Below are positions 9,375 to 19,084 of a stretch of DNA of 64,000 bases, in pieces; the first letter of the stretch is position 1; every line of letters starts with the position of its first letter. Under the pieces are notes generated by a model that was given only the letters and a program-made list of their open reading frames with translations, was not told where the DNA came from and did not search any database. Position numbers and translations under genes: made by a program. Source of the DNA: Nematopogon swammerdamellus (Eukaryota > Arthropoda > Insecta > Lepidoptera > Adelidae); NCBI GenBank assembly GCA_946902875.1, contig OX336341.1, forward strand, positions 434,001 to 498,000, read 5' to 3'.

Positions 9375-11860
9375 CTCCAGTTCTGCTTGGTGTGTTTTAC
9401 TGCCCTCCGCGTATCAACTACTTCAACGAATTCGAACAAATCTTAGAACAGACTGCCCCTGATTTTGATCACATAATCATCCTTGGTGATTTTAATACTT
9501 GCCTCCTGAGGGATGATTTGCGCTCGCGTCGACTCCTCTCCTTAACTAAATCAGTTGGTATTGATATTCTTCCTTTGGATGCCACCTTCCACACTGATGA
9601 CTCTCACACTCTTCTTGACCTAATTCTCACTTCCCGCACTGATCTAGTGCAAAGTCACGGTCAGCTGCTTGCCCCGGGCTTCTCCCGTCATGACCTTATC
9701 TTCGCGTCCTACAGAATTAAACCTCCCAAACAAAAACCCAAAATACTTCTGCAACGTAGCTTTGCTAAGATGGACCTGCAGGCTTTAAGGCATGAAGCTG
9801 GTGCCATTGACTGGACGCCTCTCTACGACGATGACAGCATTGATGTCAAGGTGGAGCTTCTATCTAAAAATATTACACAACTGTATGATAGACATGCTCC
9901 TGTTCGCGCAGTGCGAATGAAACATTTACCAGCTCCTTGGCTTAACGCCGAAATTCGCAAAATGATGGCGAAACGGGACGCACTAAAGCGAAGACTCAGG
10001 TCCGCGTCCAACGATGAGAGCAAAGCCAAATATAGAGCTGTAAGAAACCAGTGTACCAGGATGTGTAGAGACGCAAAACGCCGTCACATCAGTGGTTCTA
10101 TTGAACACTGCCCTCCCAAACAGCTGTGGAAATTTCTACGTTCTCTTGGTGTCGGTAAGGCTAGCACTGATGCTGCATCCTCTATTGATCTCAATGCCCT
10201 TAACTCTCACTTCTCGGCCTCACCGATCACTATGGATCCTATCGTCAAAGCCGACACCATTCGCCGGTTACATGCGGTCTCACTTCCTGACTCTGATCCA
10301 TTTGATTTCATCCCTGTCTTTGGTTGTGAAATCAAAAAGATAATTCTCTCGATTCACAGCAAGGCCATGGGTGCTGACGACATGAGTCGGGACTTGTACA
10401 TCCCGATACTGGACAATATTCTACCGGTCATCACTCATATTATCAATCATTCTCTAGTATCGGGATGTTTTCCCGACTTGTGGAAGAAGGCCTACGTGAT
10501 TCCCTTGCCTAAAATCAGTAACCCCTCCCTTTTCAGCAATTATCGCCCTATCTCCATTCTACCTTTCCTATCAAAGGTATTGGAGAGGGTTGTGCACTAT
10601 CAGCTTTCTAACTACCTCTCCTCAAACCAACTTCTCGATCAGCTTCAATCTGGCTTTAGGCCAGCGCATAGCACGACTTCAGCACTAGTCAAAATCACAG
10701 ACGATATACGCCATGCCATGGATAATCGTAAACTCACAATTCTTGTCCTGCTTGATTTCAGCAGTGCCTTCAACTCTGTTGATTTTGACATTATGCTGGC
10801 TATACTTGGAACCCTTAATATTTCACAACCGGTAATTGACTGGTTCTCCTCCTACCTGTATGGTCGCTGCCAATGTGTTCGTTTGGATAATATTTCCTCG
10901 AACTGGTGTTGTACCACGGCTGGCGTACCACAAGGCGGCGTTCTTTCTCCCCTTCTTTTCTCTATTTTCATCAACACTGTCGTTGCATCTCTTATGTGTC
11001 ACTACCACCTTTACGCTGACGACTTGCAGCTCTATAGGCACTTTAGGGTTGAGGATGTTGACAGTGCTTTTGCTCTCATGAACATCGATCTTGACTCAGT
11101 ACTCTCGTGGGCTGAGCGATATGGTCTACTGGTAAACCCACAGAAAACTCAGGCGATTATTATCGGTTCTACAAAACTCTTAGGCAAACTAGACAAAACA
11201 TCTTTACCACATATTCTCTTTAATGGTGTCGCAGTCCCTCTGGTTAAGGTGGTAAAAAACCTTGGCCTTTACATTGATGAGACGTTATCATGGAACGTAC
11301 AAGTCGGTGAGGTTAGTCGGAAAGTGTTCGCCAGCATGCATTCTCTCAAGCGTCTGCAGAATTTCCTACCTATCAGCACAAAGACTATGTTGGTACAATC
11401 TCTTCTCCTCCCTATTCTAGACTATGCTGATGTCTGTTACCTCGACGTCAATGAAGAGCTGCTGAATAAGCTGGACCGGCTACTAAACATGTGCATCCGT
11501 TACATTTTCGGTCTGCGGAAATTTGATCACATTTCTGAGTTCCGGTCTAGCCTTCAGTGGCTCGACATACGTCGTCGCAGAAATTCCCATGTCCTCTCTC
11601 TCTTGTACTGCACACTAAATGACCCTGCTGCTCCTAAATACCTATCCGACCGTTTCCAAATGCTGTCCTCCCACGGTGTACCATTAAGATCCTCTGACAC
11701 CCTTGTCCTTGCTATCCCGTCCCACTCCTCGGTATTTTATACTGATTCTTTCACAGTGCACGCTGCACGCATGTGGAACGAACTTCCTCTTCGTTTACGA
11801 CAGTGTGCTTCGATCCACACGTTCAGAGTGCTCTTGAAAGACTATCTCCTCAATTCCTAA
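9083..11860 (+). CDS. Endonuclease (partial) and reverse transcriptase of nested LINE
   Basis: The open frame has 925 codons. Residues 1-97 belong to the surrounding LINE's RNase H, so the ATG is not the real start; the element's own protein begins inside its endonuclease at about residue 98. The C-terminal part of an AP-type endonuclease is present: GDFN near residue 135 and a SRHDLI motif near 202. RT boxes follow: NYRPISILPFLSKVLE (about 486), DFSSAFNSVD (about 558), GVPQGGVLSPLLF (about 614), catalytic YADD (644-647). The tail ends with a typical 'RMWNELPLRLRQ' motif. No stops interrupt 2.5 kb, which suggests a recent insertion. It cannot act alone because the endonuclease N-terminus and ORF1 are missing. 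Jockey/CR1 group by motif; clade unassigned. Confidence 0.85.
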   Translation: MEVIGVLQAATAETEMGVCQAYCTTTKHAPRVQRVQRYSLMSLKSKRCTSGLVLQCHEALEKVSGNNNKVILQWIKGHNDDDRNDSSDDVARRGSRTTPVLLGVFYCPPRINYFNEFEQILEQTAPDFDHIIILGDFNTCLLRDDLRSRRLLSLTKSVGIDILPLDATFHTDDSHTLLDLILTSRTDLVQSHGQLLAPGFSRHDLIFASYRIKPPKQKPKILLQRSFAKMDLQALRHEAGAIDWTPLYDDDSIDVKVELLSKNITQLYDRHAPVRAVRMKHLPAPWLNAEIRKMMAKRDALKRRLRSASNDESKAKYRAVRNQCTRMCRDAKRRHISGSIEHCPPKQLWKFLRSLGVGKASTDAASSIDLNALNSHFSASPITMDPIVKADTIRRLHAVSLPDSDPFDFIPVFGCEIKKIILSIHSKAMGADDMSRDLYIPILDNILPVITHIINHSLVSGCFPDLWKKAYVIPLPKISNPSLFSNYRPISILPFLSKVLERVVHYQLSNYLSSNQLLDQLQSGFRPAHSTTSALVKITDDIRHAMDNRKLTILVLLDFSSAFNSVDFDIMLAILGTLNISQPVIDWFSSYLYGRCQCVRLDNISSNWCCTTAGVPQGGVLSPLLFSIFINTVVASLMCHYHLYADDLQLYRHFRVEDVDSAFALMNIDLDSVLSWAERYGLLVNPQKTQAIIIGSTKLLGKLDKTSLPHILFNGVAVPLVKVVKNLGLYIDETLSWNVQVGEVSRKVFASMHSLKRLQNFLPISTKTMLVQSLLLPILDYADVCYLDVNEELLNKLDRLLNMCIRYIFGLRKFDHISEFRSSLQWLDIRRRRNSHVLSLLYCTLNDPAAPKYLSDRFQMLSSHGVPLRSSDTLVLAIPSHSSVFYTDSFTVHAARMWNELPLRLRQCASIHTFRVLLKDYLLNS

Positions 11861-12185
11861 ATCTTATCTCCTACTTCCGTATCCCTAGTTTCTGAGCAAA
11901 TTCATAATGTGTTGTGTAATGTCTGAGTTTTATTTTGTATATGTTTATATATGTTTATTATTTATTATGAATAATATATGTGTATTATATGCATTATATA
12001 TATAGATATATACTATTTGTCCTTCTATTTTCTATTTTATAAGACTTTGTTTTGTTTACCTTGTCTTGTTGCACCTACCCTGGTTCTATATGTAAATAAG
12101 GGTAGGCTGGTGGAAAATGCCATAGGCATTAAGTGCTACCTTCTGTACAACAATTATGTGCAATAAACGTTTTTTGATTTGATTT
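9375..12185 (+). mobile_element. 5'-truncated APE-type LINE (Jockey/CR1 group), youngest layer
   Basis: It sits between two copies of GAACTA (9369-9374 and 12186-12191), the probable target duplication. Removing it rejoins the outer RNase H frame across the junction as GSRT then IPKGAEPVI, a sequence expected for that domain. The element lacks its 5' half but keeps the end of the endonuclease, the whole RT and a 3' UTR. The UTR contains 'gaaaatgccataggcattaa', an AATAAA signal at about 12163 and a short-repeat tail (TTTGA)n rather than poly(A). Confidence 0.8.
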
Positions 12186-12600
12186 GAACTATACCCAAAG
12201 GAGCGGAACCCGTGATCACGGATCGACATCACGGAAACACAGGGACAGATGGAAGGGCCTCGTAGAGTGCAGACAGCCGAGAGCTGCTCTTCCTAAACCA
12301 GACCGAAGGCTGGCTCTGAAGCTTATCAATCTGGCCCGGGCTAAGCTGAGAATAGCCGTTGGTCTTATGAGCGGCCACTGCTCACTAAATAAACATCACA
12401 CCGTGGGTAATACGGATAGTCCACTGTGCAGGGGATGTTTGGCGACGAATGAAATGACGGAGCATGTTTTGTTGCAGTGCAGTGTGTTTGATAACCAACG
12501 AAGGGACGTACTCCGTTCTCCATCTTCCGTTGCAGCGGTCTGCAGACGCCCCAGTCGAATTGTGGCTTTCTTCCATGAAAGGCATTCCATGACATAGCCT
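12186..12600 (+). pseudogene. RNase H C-terminal half of the outer LINE
   Basis: The frame from 12184 reads the end typical of insect LINE RNase H proteins: AKLRIAVGLMSGHCSLNKH, then DSPLCRGCLATNEMTEHVLL and a final AFFHERHSMT. A frameshift lies shortly after the junction with the inner element. The 3' UTR follows ('gcggggtttttcacaaggtc') up to the CAA-rich end at about 12702. Confidence 0.75.
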
Positions 12601-12714
12601 GGCTGGGGTAGCTGGAGATCGCGGGGTTTTTCACAAGGTCCCCCAACCAAGCGGGACTAGTTTGCAGGCCTAGAGCCAACTCCAAACCAAAGCACCAACA
12701 ACAACTGTCTTTTT

Positions 12715-12980
12715 CATTAAATGACTATAAGACTTAACACAGTATTTTTATTTTACTGCAAAATTAATCATCAAACAAAATACACTAAGTCAGTACCTAC
12801 TCCTACACTTTTGAATAAAACTTGGTATTGTGTTAACATATATTTTTTTTCTTTAATAACATTTTTAACCTCGATAGATAATAAATCTCGGTACATAATA
12901 CTGATATTGTAAATATAAGTAGATTTTTTTATTTTTATTTTGTAAACTTTAAATCTTGATTATCTCAAAACTACTTTTTC
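12715..12980. other. Right part of the outer DNA element
   Basis: A+T-rich sequence with one 'cactaagtcagtacct' half-site near 12785. It leads to the right terminal repeat and has no coding content. Confidence 0.5.
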
Positions 12981-13015
12981 TGACTTAATGCATTCTTGAA
13001 GTAAGCCCTCGACGT

Positions 13016-13260
13016 TGTCTTAGTCACCTCGCTGCCGCCGCGCCGCCGTGGTGGATGCGAGTGAGGTGAGGAAGCTTCGTCGGTCATAAAATGGTCATAA
13101 TCATAAACGAGCCGGGCGCCCGCCTGCGGAGCCGAGACGCCACCGCCGCGCGCCGCCGCGCCGGTAAGACAACACGTGGCATGTCGTAAAGGCGCTAAGC
13201 GGCGCGGCGGCGTGGCGGGGGAAATTGCATGTTGGATATTCGAGCATATTATGGTGCAAT
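13016..13260. other. G+C-rich island
   Basis: Rich in GCCGCC and CGCCGCGCC between about 13030 and 13215. It could be a regulatory or promoter-proximal CpG-rich patch, but no transcription start or exon is visible. Confidence 0.4.
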
Positions 13261-13374
13261 AAATCCACCCATGTATAAATAACTTACTGAAAAATAAGAC
13301 TGAAAGCTAAGGTAAGTTAACGTATGAAGATGGAAACATTTCAACAGGAGAAACTTTAACATACTCAATCGAGT

Positions 13375-13770
13375 AAATATCAATCAATACTAATAATAAA
13401 TCTATAAGAGATGGTCATGGAATAAGTTACTTTGTTTTATGAGATTATTGCGTTTGTGGACTCTATGTATGATACTAAAACTTAATTGACGATTTTTAGC
13501 AATATTTTCCGTATGTATGTATGTAGGTATGTTCCTCAATAACTCTTAAACCGATGATCCGAATTCGATGAAACTTAGTACAAGCACATTTACATCATTA
13601 CAAATTACACACCTTTACACATACGGGACACAGGATAAGCTAAATACAATTTACTTCCGGTTACGCAATTGTTCCGCGCGCCGAAATAACCGTAGCGGGC
13701 TTACTTATTTTTTCTTTTTAAATACGAATTTCACGCGAGCGAAGCCGTGGGCAAAAGCTAGTTTAGAATA
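13375..13770 (+). repeat. Dispersed lepidopteran repeat, copy 1
   Basis: Begins 'tcaatcaatactaat'. It passes 'gttactttgttttatgag', 'cttaaaccgatgatccgaat' and 'cgtagcgggcttactta', and ends 'cacgcgagcgaagccgtggg' 'caaaagctagt'. An opposite-strand copy with the same order lies at 48900-49275, so this is one defined family rather than isolated matches. Confidence 0.8.
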
Positions 13771-14235
13771 AATGAATCCACGTTTCACCAGCAGAGTTTT
13801 TCGTTCACATTTAAGCGCAGCTACGTGCCAGTAACTTTTAGGTTTTCTCATAAAAAGTCTCGCCGTGTTCCTAAGCTAGTGACAAACCGCAAGTAAGGGC
13901 GGTGGAGCGAGCGCGTGAAAAGTAGTAAAGGGACAGTGATATATGTAGGGCCCTCTGGCGACACGGAAACCAACTTAAGGCTCCATCAATCGTCATCACA
14001 CTACTCGCTTCATATACAATCATCTATTACTTTTTTGCCGCTTTTCGTCGTCTGTCATAAACCTTCTGCACACTCATAACTTGACATAACTCTAATTCTA
14101 CAATATTTTAGTCATTGTGTTGATTGCGTGGAGAAAAGAAAGCGGAGCGTGCTAGTCATGACTGGACGCTAGATTCAAATTTAAATTCAAAATGTTTATT
14201 ACAACGGATGCGTACCAATCGGTTCTGAAGATCTT
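13771..14235. other. Unassigned
   Basis: No element or gene was recognised in this mixed-composition stretch. Confidence 0.4.
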
Positions 14236-14440
14236 TCCTCTACAGAACTGGTAAACTCTGGAACGCTCTCCCTGCCCACATATTTCCCCCCAAGTATAGT
14301 CTCGGGTCCTTCAACACAGGCGTGAACAGGCACCTGTCAAGCCGGCATGGCATTTGCAACCCCCGCGTACGGCCGAATGTTCATGGGCGTCGTTAGACAC
14401 CTTATGGGTGGCTCGGTGCTACATGTCGCGCTTTCTATAA
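14236..14440 (+). pseudogene. LINE RT C-terminal tail with A-tail
   Basis: Reads RTGKLWNALPAHIFPPKYSL, then GSFNTGVNRHLSSRHGIC, and ends PNVHGRR before a stop at 14394. A short 3' UTR and an A-run ('ctataaaaaaaaaag') follow. The motif order matches the minus-strand tails at 16.2-16.6 kb. A 5'-truncated insertion of the same LINE family. Confidence 0.8.
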
Positions 14441-14561
14441 AAAAAAAAGAATTCAAAGATCATATAGGAATCGAGCAACGTGTAGTATCTTACAAACTAC
14501 GACTGCAGGCTCAAAACAGTAGCGCATTGCCACCCAACAAGATGTAGGAACGGTTCTAGGG

Positions 14562-14802
14562 ATTGGGAAATTTAGATTTTTAATTCAGTCAGCGTTTTAG
14601 TGTTGGGAGATTTAGATTTTTCATTCAGTCAGCGTTTTAGTGTTGGGAAATTTAGATTTTTCATTCAGTGAGCGTGATAGTGTTGAGAAATTTAGATTTT
14701 TCATTCAGTCAGCGTGTTAGTGTTTGGAAATTTAGATTTTTCATTCAGTCAGCGTGTTAGTGTTGGGAAATTTGAATTTTTCATTCAGTCAGCGTTTTCG
14801 TG
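14562..14802 (+). repeat. 40-bp minisatellite, six units
   Basis: Units start at 14562, 14602, 14642, 14682, 14722 and 14762 with a consensus of 'gttgggaaatttagattttt' followed by 'cattcagtcagcgttttagt'. Units differ at a few positions each. No coding role is seen. Confidence 0.9.
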
Positions 14803-14982
14803 TCTACTGCTGGGCATGCGCCTCTGGTCACCGCCGACCTACTGAATAATTGAGATTAACCATTGAATTGCAGAGGCTATAGAAATGTGGAGTGATTGCA
14901 ACAACTAATATTCTTTGTCTTTGTAACGGTGCAATCGACATAGACAATTTCACCTCTGTCATGTCACCTCTTTCAGACATGT

Positions 14983-15375
14983 CAGCCTCGATAGCTCAGT
15001 GGTGCAGACAGTCAACTGACGCTATTGAATGTTAAGCAACGCTGGGTGCGGTCAGTACTTGGATGGGTGACCGCTGACCGTTGGAGGCTGACCGAGGTTC
15101 GGATTCCTCGTAAAACTGTAGGTCCCTTCCCTCCTTATCTTACTTGGTGGTAGAGTTTAACCCGCCCGGGTTGGTACCACCGCATAGAATGAAACGTCGG
15201 TCGAAACGGCTATGTAAATAGTTAGTGTTTTCCGACCAGTTCAGTGTAGTCGGCACGATCAAAGGGGAACCACTGACATGGCACCTAAATCATCCGGTGT
15301 TATGGGCTGACATCACGGACGTTGTAGGTGATGTAGCCAACCGCGTCAGTTTCCATAAAAATTTTTTTTAAAAAT
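14983..15375 (+). mobile_element. SINE family A, near full length
   Basis: The tRNA-like start 'gcctcgatagctcagtggtg' is followed by the 5S-like block at 15031-15080 ('ttaagcaacgctgggtgcgg', 'cagtacttggatgggtgacc'). It then has the shared middle, 'gtcggtcgaaacggctatg', and the tail 'gccaaccgcgtcagtttcca' with an A/T-rich end. This is the best-preserved copy for defining the head. Confidence 0.9.
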
Positions 15376-16188
15376 ACTCGCGAAACTATAGTCAGTGCGG
15401 TGCCGTCTTGATGGTTTACTAAGACTTAGATAATTCCGCACTGACTCTAAGTAGTGCCATGCGAGAACCTTTTCGAACCGCGGAAATGGCATGGCATGAT
15501 AATGACAAAATCAATAGATGTATAGCTGATAGCTACACGTGTATGTAGGTACCATATGTGTTAAACTATCGAAATGTTTCAATAACTCGGTATAATTGGG
15601 GTAAGGCTCTGGAGGCCTGCCCAGTGCGGTGGTGCCGGTGCGCGGGCGTACTGGCGCCATCTTGCGGCCGACCTCGACAAATTCAATTTCTCTGATCAAT
15701 ATTCGCCAAGACAAATTTGCCTCTGCCCTGATTGGATTGAATTATGAACGCTTTGACGAGGTGGTGGCTGTTTGTCCGGCTCCCCCCCCCCCCCCCCCAC
15801 CCCGCACCCGCCTCCGCCTCCGCCCCCGCCCCCGCCCCCGCAGCGGACTCATACATATTCCGTAGCGATTAGATGCGAATGCTGAATGCAAGCACCATAC
15901 GTCATTGTCGCTCCGACAATAGGGAGGGATGTTATGTACCATGTGGAAATAGTGGTCGGTAGAGCTAACGCGCCCGTTGAACAAATAACAATGCTTAGAG
16001 GGAGATTGCTAATTAAAGTCTGGTTGGTTTAGGTTAATGTATTTATTGGTGTTTGTGTGCGAACATACGTTAAAACAAGATAGTTTCAGTCTAGATAGTG
16101 ATAGTTAATATGTGAATACATATTGTTGTATTGTGTTATCTCCTTACCGAATTTCCATAAAACATTTGTGACACATTTTGATATGTTT
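15376..16188. other. Unassigned, with C-rich simple repeat
   Basis: A run of 17 C at 15782-15798 is followed by CCGCCT/CCGCCCC repeats to about 15841. The open frames across it are artefacts of low complexity. The rest is unassigned. Confidence 0.5.
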
Positions 16189-16640
16189 TTTTTTTTTTTT
16201 TTTATTGATACGCGAGACACTTGGCGCCGTCAGCATGGATTGTTGAGCCGACGACGCCCAAAAGCATTCGTTTTAGAACGGGGGCTGCGAATGCCGTGCC
16301 GGCGTGACAGATGCCTTTTTACGCGTCTCTTGAATGATCCCAAGTCATACACTGAAGGAAACACATCAGGAGGAAGTGCATTCCAGAGTTTCGCAGTGCG
16401 GAAGATAAAAAATATACTGGAGCGCTTAGTCCGCATACTTTAGGCAGCTCTACAGTATAGGGATGCATTCCCTGTCTGCTACGCGTGGACCTATGGTGAA
16501 ATGGTGAAGTCGGAATTGTTTCGAACAGCTCCTCAGAGCATTCACCGTTGAACAGTCGATAGAACACACTTAGTGAACCTATGTCTCTACGGAGCTGCAA
16601 AGGTTCAAGTTTGCAGGTCACTTCAAAGTGGTGTTTGTTT
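16189..16640 (-). pseudogene. LINE RT C-terminal fragment with poly(A)
   Basis: On the minus strand two overlapping frames, shifted once near 16430, give LEPLQLRRDIGSLSVFYRLF, then NGECSEELFETIPTSPFHHR, then RTAKLWNALPPDVFPSVYDL and KRRVKRHLSRRHGI. The T-run at about 16183-16204 is its poly(A) tail. It is a 5'-truncated copy of the LINE family also seen at 14.2 and 46.6-47.0 kb. Confidence 0.85.
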
Positions 16641-16739
16641 TATTTAAATTGTTCCAATGTTTTGGAAATAAGGGTTATAAATGGAAATAGCATTTTAGCT
16701 TACACTCACGTGAGTGTATTTTATCTATGCTCACTTTAT

Positions 16740-17150
16740 TCTTTTTTTTATGTAATCCGGTATGGGTGGCTAAGTCGGAGGGGCCAAAGCACATGCTTCG
16801 ACCAGCCAATATCACCTCCGAGAAGATAGGTGCCATACCGGAGACTTCCGTGAATTGCTGGCTATACTGGACTAGAGGAGAACACAACCGAGGCTGCTTT
16901 GCGGCCATCGTACATCCAGTACGGTGGTACTATCCCAGTCGGCTACAATTTGAGCTTACTACCTAGTAAGGGGCAAGAGAAGGGGCCTATAGTTTTACAC
17001 CGGTTCCGAACGGTGAAGCAGCATGTGTGGGCATGCACTGTGATTATTTTGTCAAAAAACTCATTGGTACACGCCGACCGGATTCGAATCTCGGACCTCT
17101 CGCATGAGAACCCGATGCCCAAACCACTCGGCCACCCGCCGCCGCTTTGA
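16740..17150 (-). mobile_element. SINE family B, inverted copy
   Basis: Reverse complement of the 4877-5293 element. The tRNA-like head lies at the right ('cactcggccacccgccgcc' read on the plus strand), the shared middle near 16920-17000, and the gene-unlike 3' part ends in an A-run (T-run at 16741). Small differences from copy 1 show both are diverged. Confidence 0.85.
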
Positions 17151-18119
17151 AGAGCACAAAGGGTATGATTACATTACGCTTCTACAATATTGCCAATTCC
17201 TGCGTCGTATTTATATGAATGCACCTTTAGCAGTATGTACTCTATAATATAACTTTTTTTTAATAGCCATCATGGGTGGATTTGCCGAGCGACCAATGGC
17301 AGAACCAAATTCACCTCTCCTCGTGAATCTGCGTTCAGTGAGGTACCATGGCAGCAGATTTGCGGATTAAATCTTACTGAAGCGAACTAACAATTCTGAA
17401 TCTTCGGTATTTGGTGTGAGGCAGAGAAATCGTGAGAAAAAACCATACCTACGTACGAACGCCATCTTACGCTCCAAGGCGTCCATGTTCATAAAAAGCG
17501 CCGCCGGCGGCGTCGGCGTCGCGACGGTGGCGTCGCTGTCGCAGACCAGACAACAGCGCAGACTGTTTAAGCTTCGGCAAAGTCGCTCTAAGTCCCTAAT
17601 CTAATTAAAGAAACGAGAAACTTCGTCCAGGCAGCGGCGGCTGCAGACGGAAGCAGAACCTTAGTACACCGGACAATATTGCAACCTCTCGATACCTATG
17701 TACAACTCTTCCATGTAGATGTTACAATCGAAGAAGATCCCAATTTATTCACATATATTAATCTGGAGAAGTCCTCTGCTTATATCCGCTAGAACTTTAT
17801 CAAACTCCTCGTAAACTATTAAAGCTCATATTCTGTAACGATGCGCCGCCGCGCCGTAGATTGCGCCTGTGTATATACGCTCCTCTACGTCTATGAATGT
17901 ATTTTAAAATAAATTTAAACAAACTTTTCTTTTCCTTACCGTAATAAATACATTTATATTACATACATATTTTAACTCCCATGTTCTCTCTCTCTCTTGT
18001 CATTCAGTTGATTGTGTTGCACAACGGTACCACTGATTAATTTACATAATATGTAAGTCTATTATATACAAGTATTTATGTAGTATTAATTTGTAGTTTA
18101 TTTATCATACATATTTCTA
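17151..18119. other. Unassigned; possible short coding relic
   Basis: Around 17440-17570 both strands are open and G+C-rich. The minus strand reads SLRCCLVCDSDATVATPTPP then AALFMNMDALERK, followed by GTAAG-like sequence. It looks somewhat like an exon but there is no homology evidence. The rest is A+T-rich and unassigned. Confidence 0.3.
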
Positions 18120-18245
18120 TACATACAAACTATTCTTGTTCGCCTGCATGTACTTCTCCCACATCCCAATGGTTAGTTAGAATAGAATGCCTCGCGGCAT
18201 TTAGCTCGCCGATTGTGCCGAATATGTATTAAATTCATAGATTCA
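18120..18245 (+). mobile_element. LINE 3'-UTR fragment
   Basis: Contains 'atcccaatggttagttagaa' and 'gaatgcctcgcggcatttag', the end region also seen (opposite strand) at 50190-50345 and, in weaker form, in the nested LINE at 12100-12165. No coding sequence. Confidence 0.6.
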
Positions 18246-18376
18246 ATGTTCGCTCATATTCTATCTACACAATTAATTCACATTCCCCCGACGACTGCTG
18301 GTACATTTGGATATGATTGTAGTATTTTTGCCGTGAAGCAAAGCCTCATAAAGTTTCATAAATCAAGTTTTCATCT

Positions 18377-18703
18377 TTTTTTTTTTTATGGAAACTGACA
18401 CGGTTGGCTACATCACCTACAATATCCGTGAAGTCAGCCCATAACACCGGGTGAACTTGGTGCCACGTCAGTGCTTCCCTTCAGTTGTGCCGGCTACACT
18501 GAACTGGACGGAAAACACAAACTATTTAAATAGCCGTTTCGACCGACCTTTCATTCAGTGCGGTGGTACCAACCCGGGCGGGTTAAACCCTACCACCTAG
18601 TAATATAAGAAGGGAGTCATATCCCTTAGTCGCCTTTTACGACATACACGGGGAGAGATGCAGTGGGGCTATTCTTTTAAAGTACCGGCCCAACACGGTA
18701 CCA
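18377..18703 (-). mobile_element. SINE-like element with third head (family C)
   Basis: The tail is the family-A tail (minus strand): 'ttatggaaactgacacggtt' at 18388 and 'gaactggacggaaaacacaa'. The 5' end differs: read on the minus strand it starts 'gggccggtactttaaaagaa' and contains 'gtcgtaaaaggcgactaagg'. No tRNA or 5S promoter is visible. It could be the 3' end of the partner LINE rather than a SINE. Confidence 0.75.
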
Positions 18704-19084
18704 TCTGCGTGTTCCTCCGACAGTTTTGTAGCAGAGCGAGGAGTATCTCGAAGATACAATAGCAATAATAGCTAGGAAACACGGAATGTCCCACGTCGAA
18801 CCTCTGCAGTATGATAGCCCTGATAAAATAAAGAATGCTTTATAATAATTAGATGAACACATTCAATTTCATAATATTACAAACTATTACAAACAATATT
18901 CGTATTGTTCAACCCTACTCTCACATAACACTTAATGGGTACAAGTTGCTTGGATGGTCTGCTCCGGAAGCTAGCCCTAGGGGCGCTTTATGGCGGGTAC
19001 CAACTAAACGTTTCACTAAAATATTAGACACGGGGATAATTCTGCAGAACGTACCAACTACGAGTATATCAGTAGGCTTACTTT

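Larger units (their letters stand above)
8695..12702 (+). mobile_element. 5'-truncated RNase-H LINE, split by another LINE
   Basis: Flanked by a 12-bp direct repeat AACTGTCTTTTT at 8683-8694 and 12703-12714, a convincing target duplication. The 3' end is CAA-rich ('caccaacaacaac'). The left part reads an RT thumb segment (YRLYALNPRPP, then STLDLCVKQEAAASA) and the start of an RNase H domain (ELRIFTDGSRTSSWTGAGIF). The RNase H tail follows the inner insertion. RNase H plus this tail is typical of the I/R1 group of non-LTR elements; the exact clade is not determined. Stops and frameshifts make it a pseudogene. Confidence 0.8.
7791..13015. mobile_element. Inverted-repeat DNA element carrying two nested LINEs
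   Basis: The ends are near-perfect inverted repeats of about 35 bp. The left end (7791-7825) begins 'acgtcgagggcttacttcaa'; the right end (12981-13015) is its complement. ACGT at both tips is either a 4-bp target duplication or part of the terminal repeat; it is a palindrome, so this cannot be decided here. Without the LINE insertion the element is about 1.2 kb and shows no transposase, so it is probably non-autonomous. The left subterminal region carries a regular array of palindromes (7888-8420). I do not recognise the superfamily. Confidence 0.75.

Noticed and set aside
15031..15080. 5S rRNA gene
   Set aside because: Only the internal-promoter-like segment is present, without the 5' third or the closing stem, and it repeats inside SINEs.
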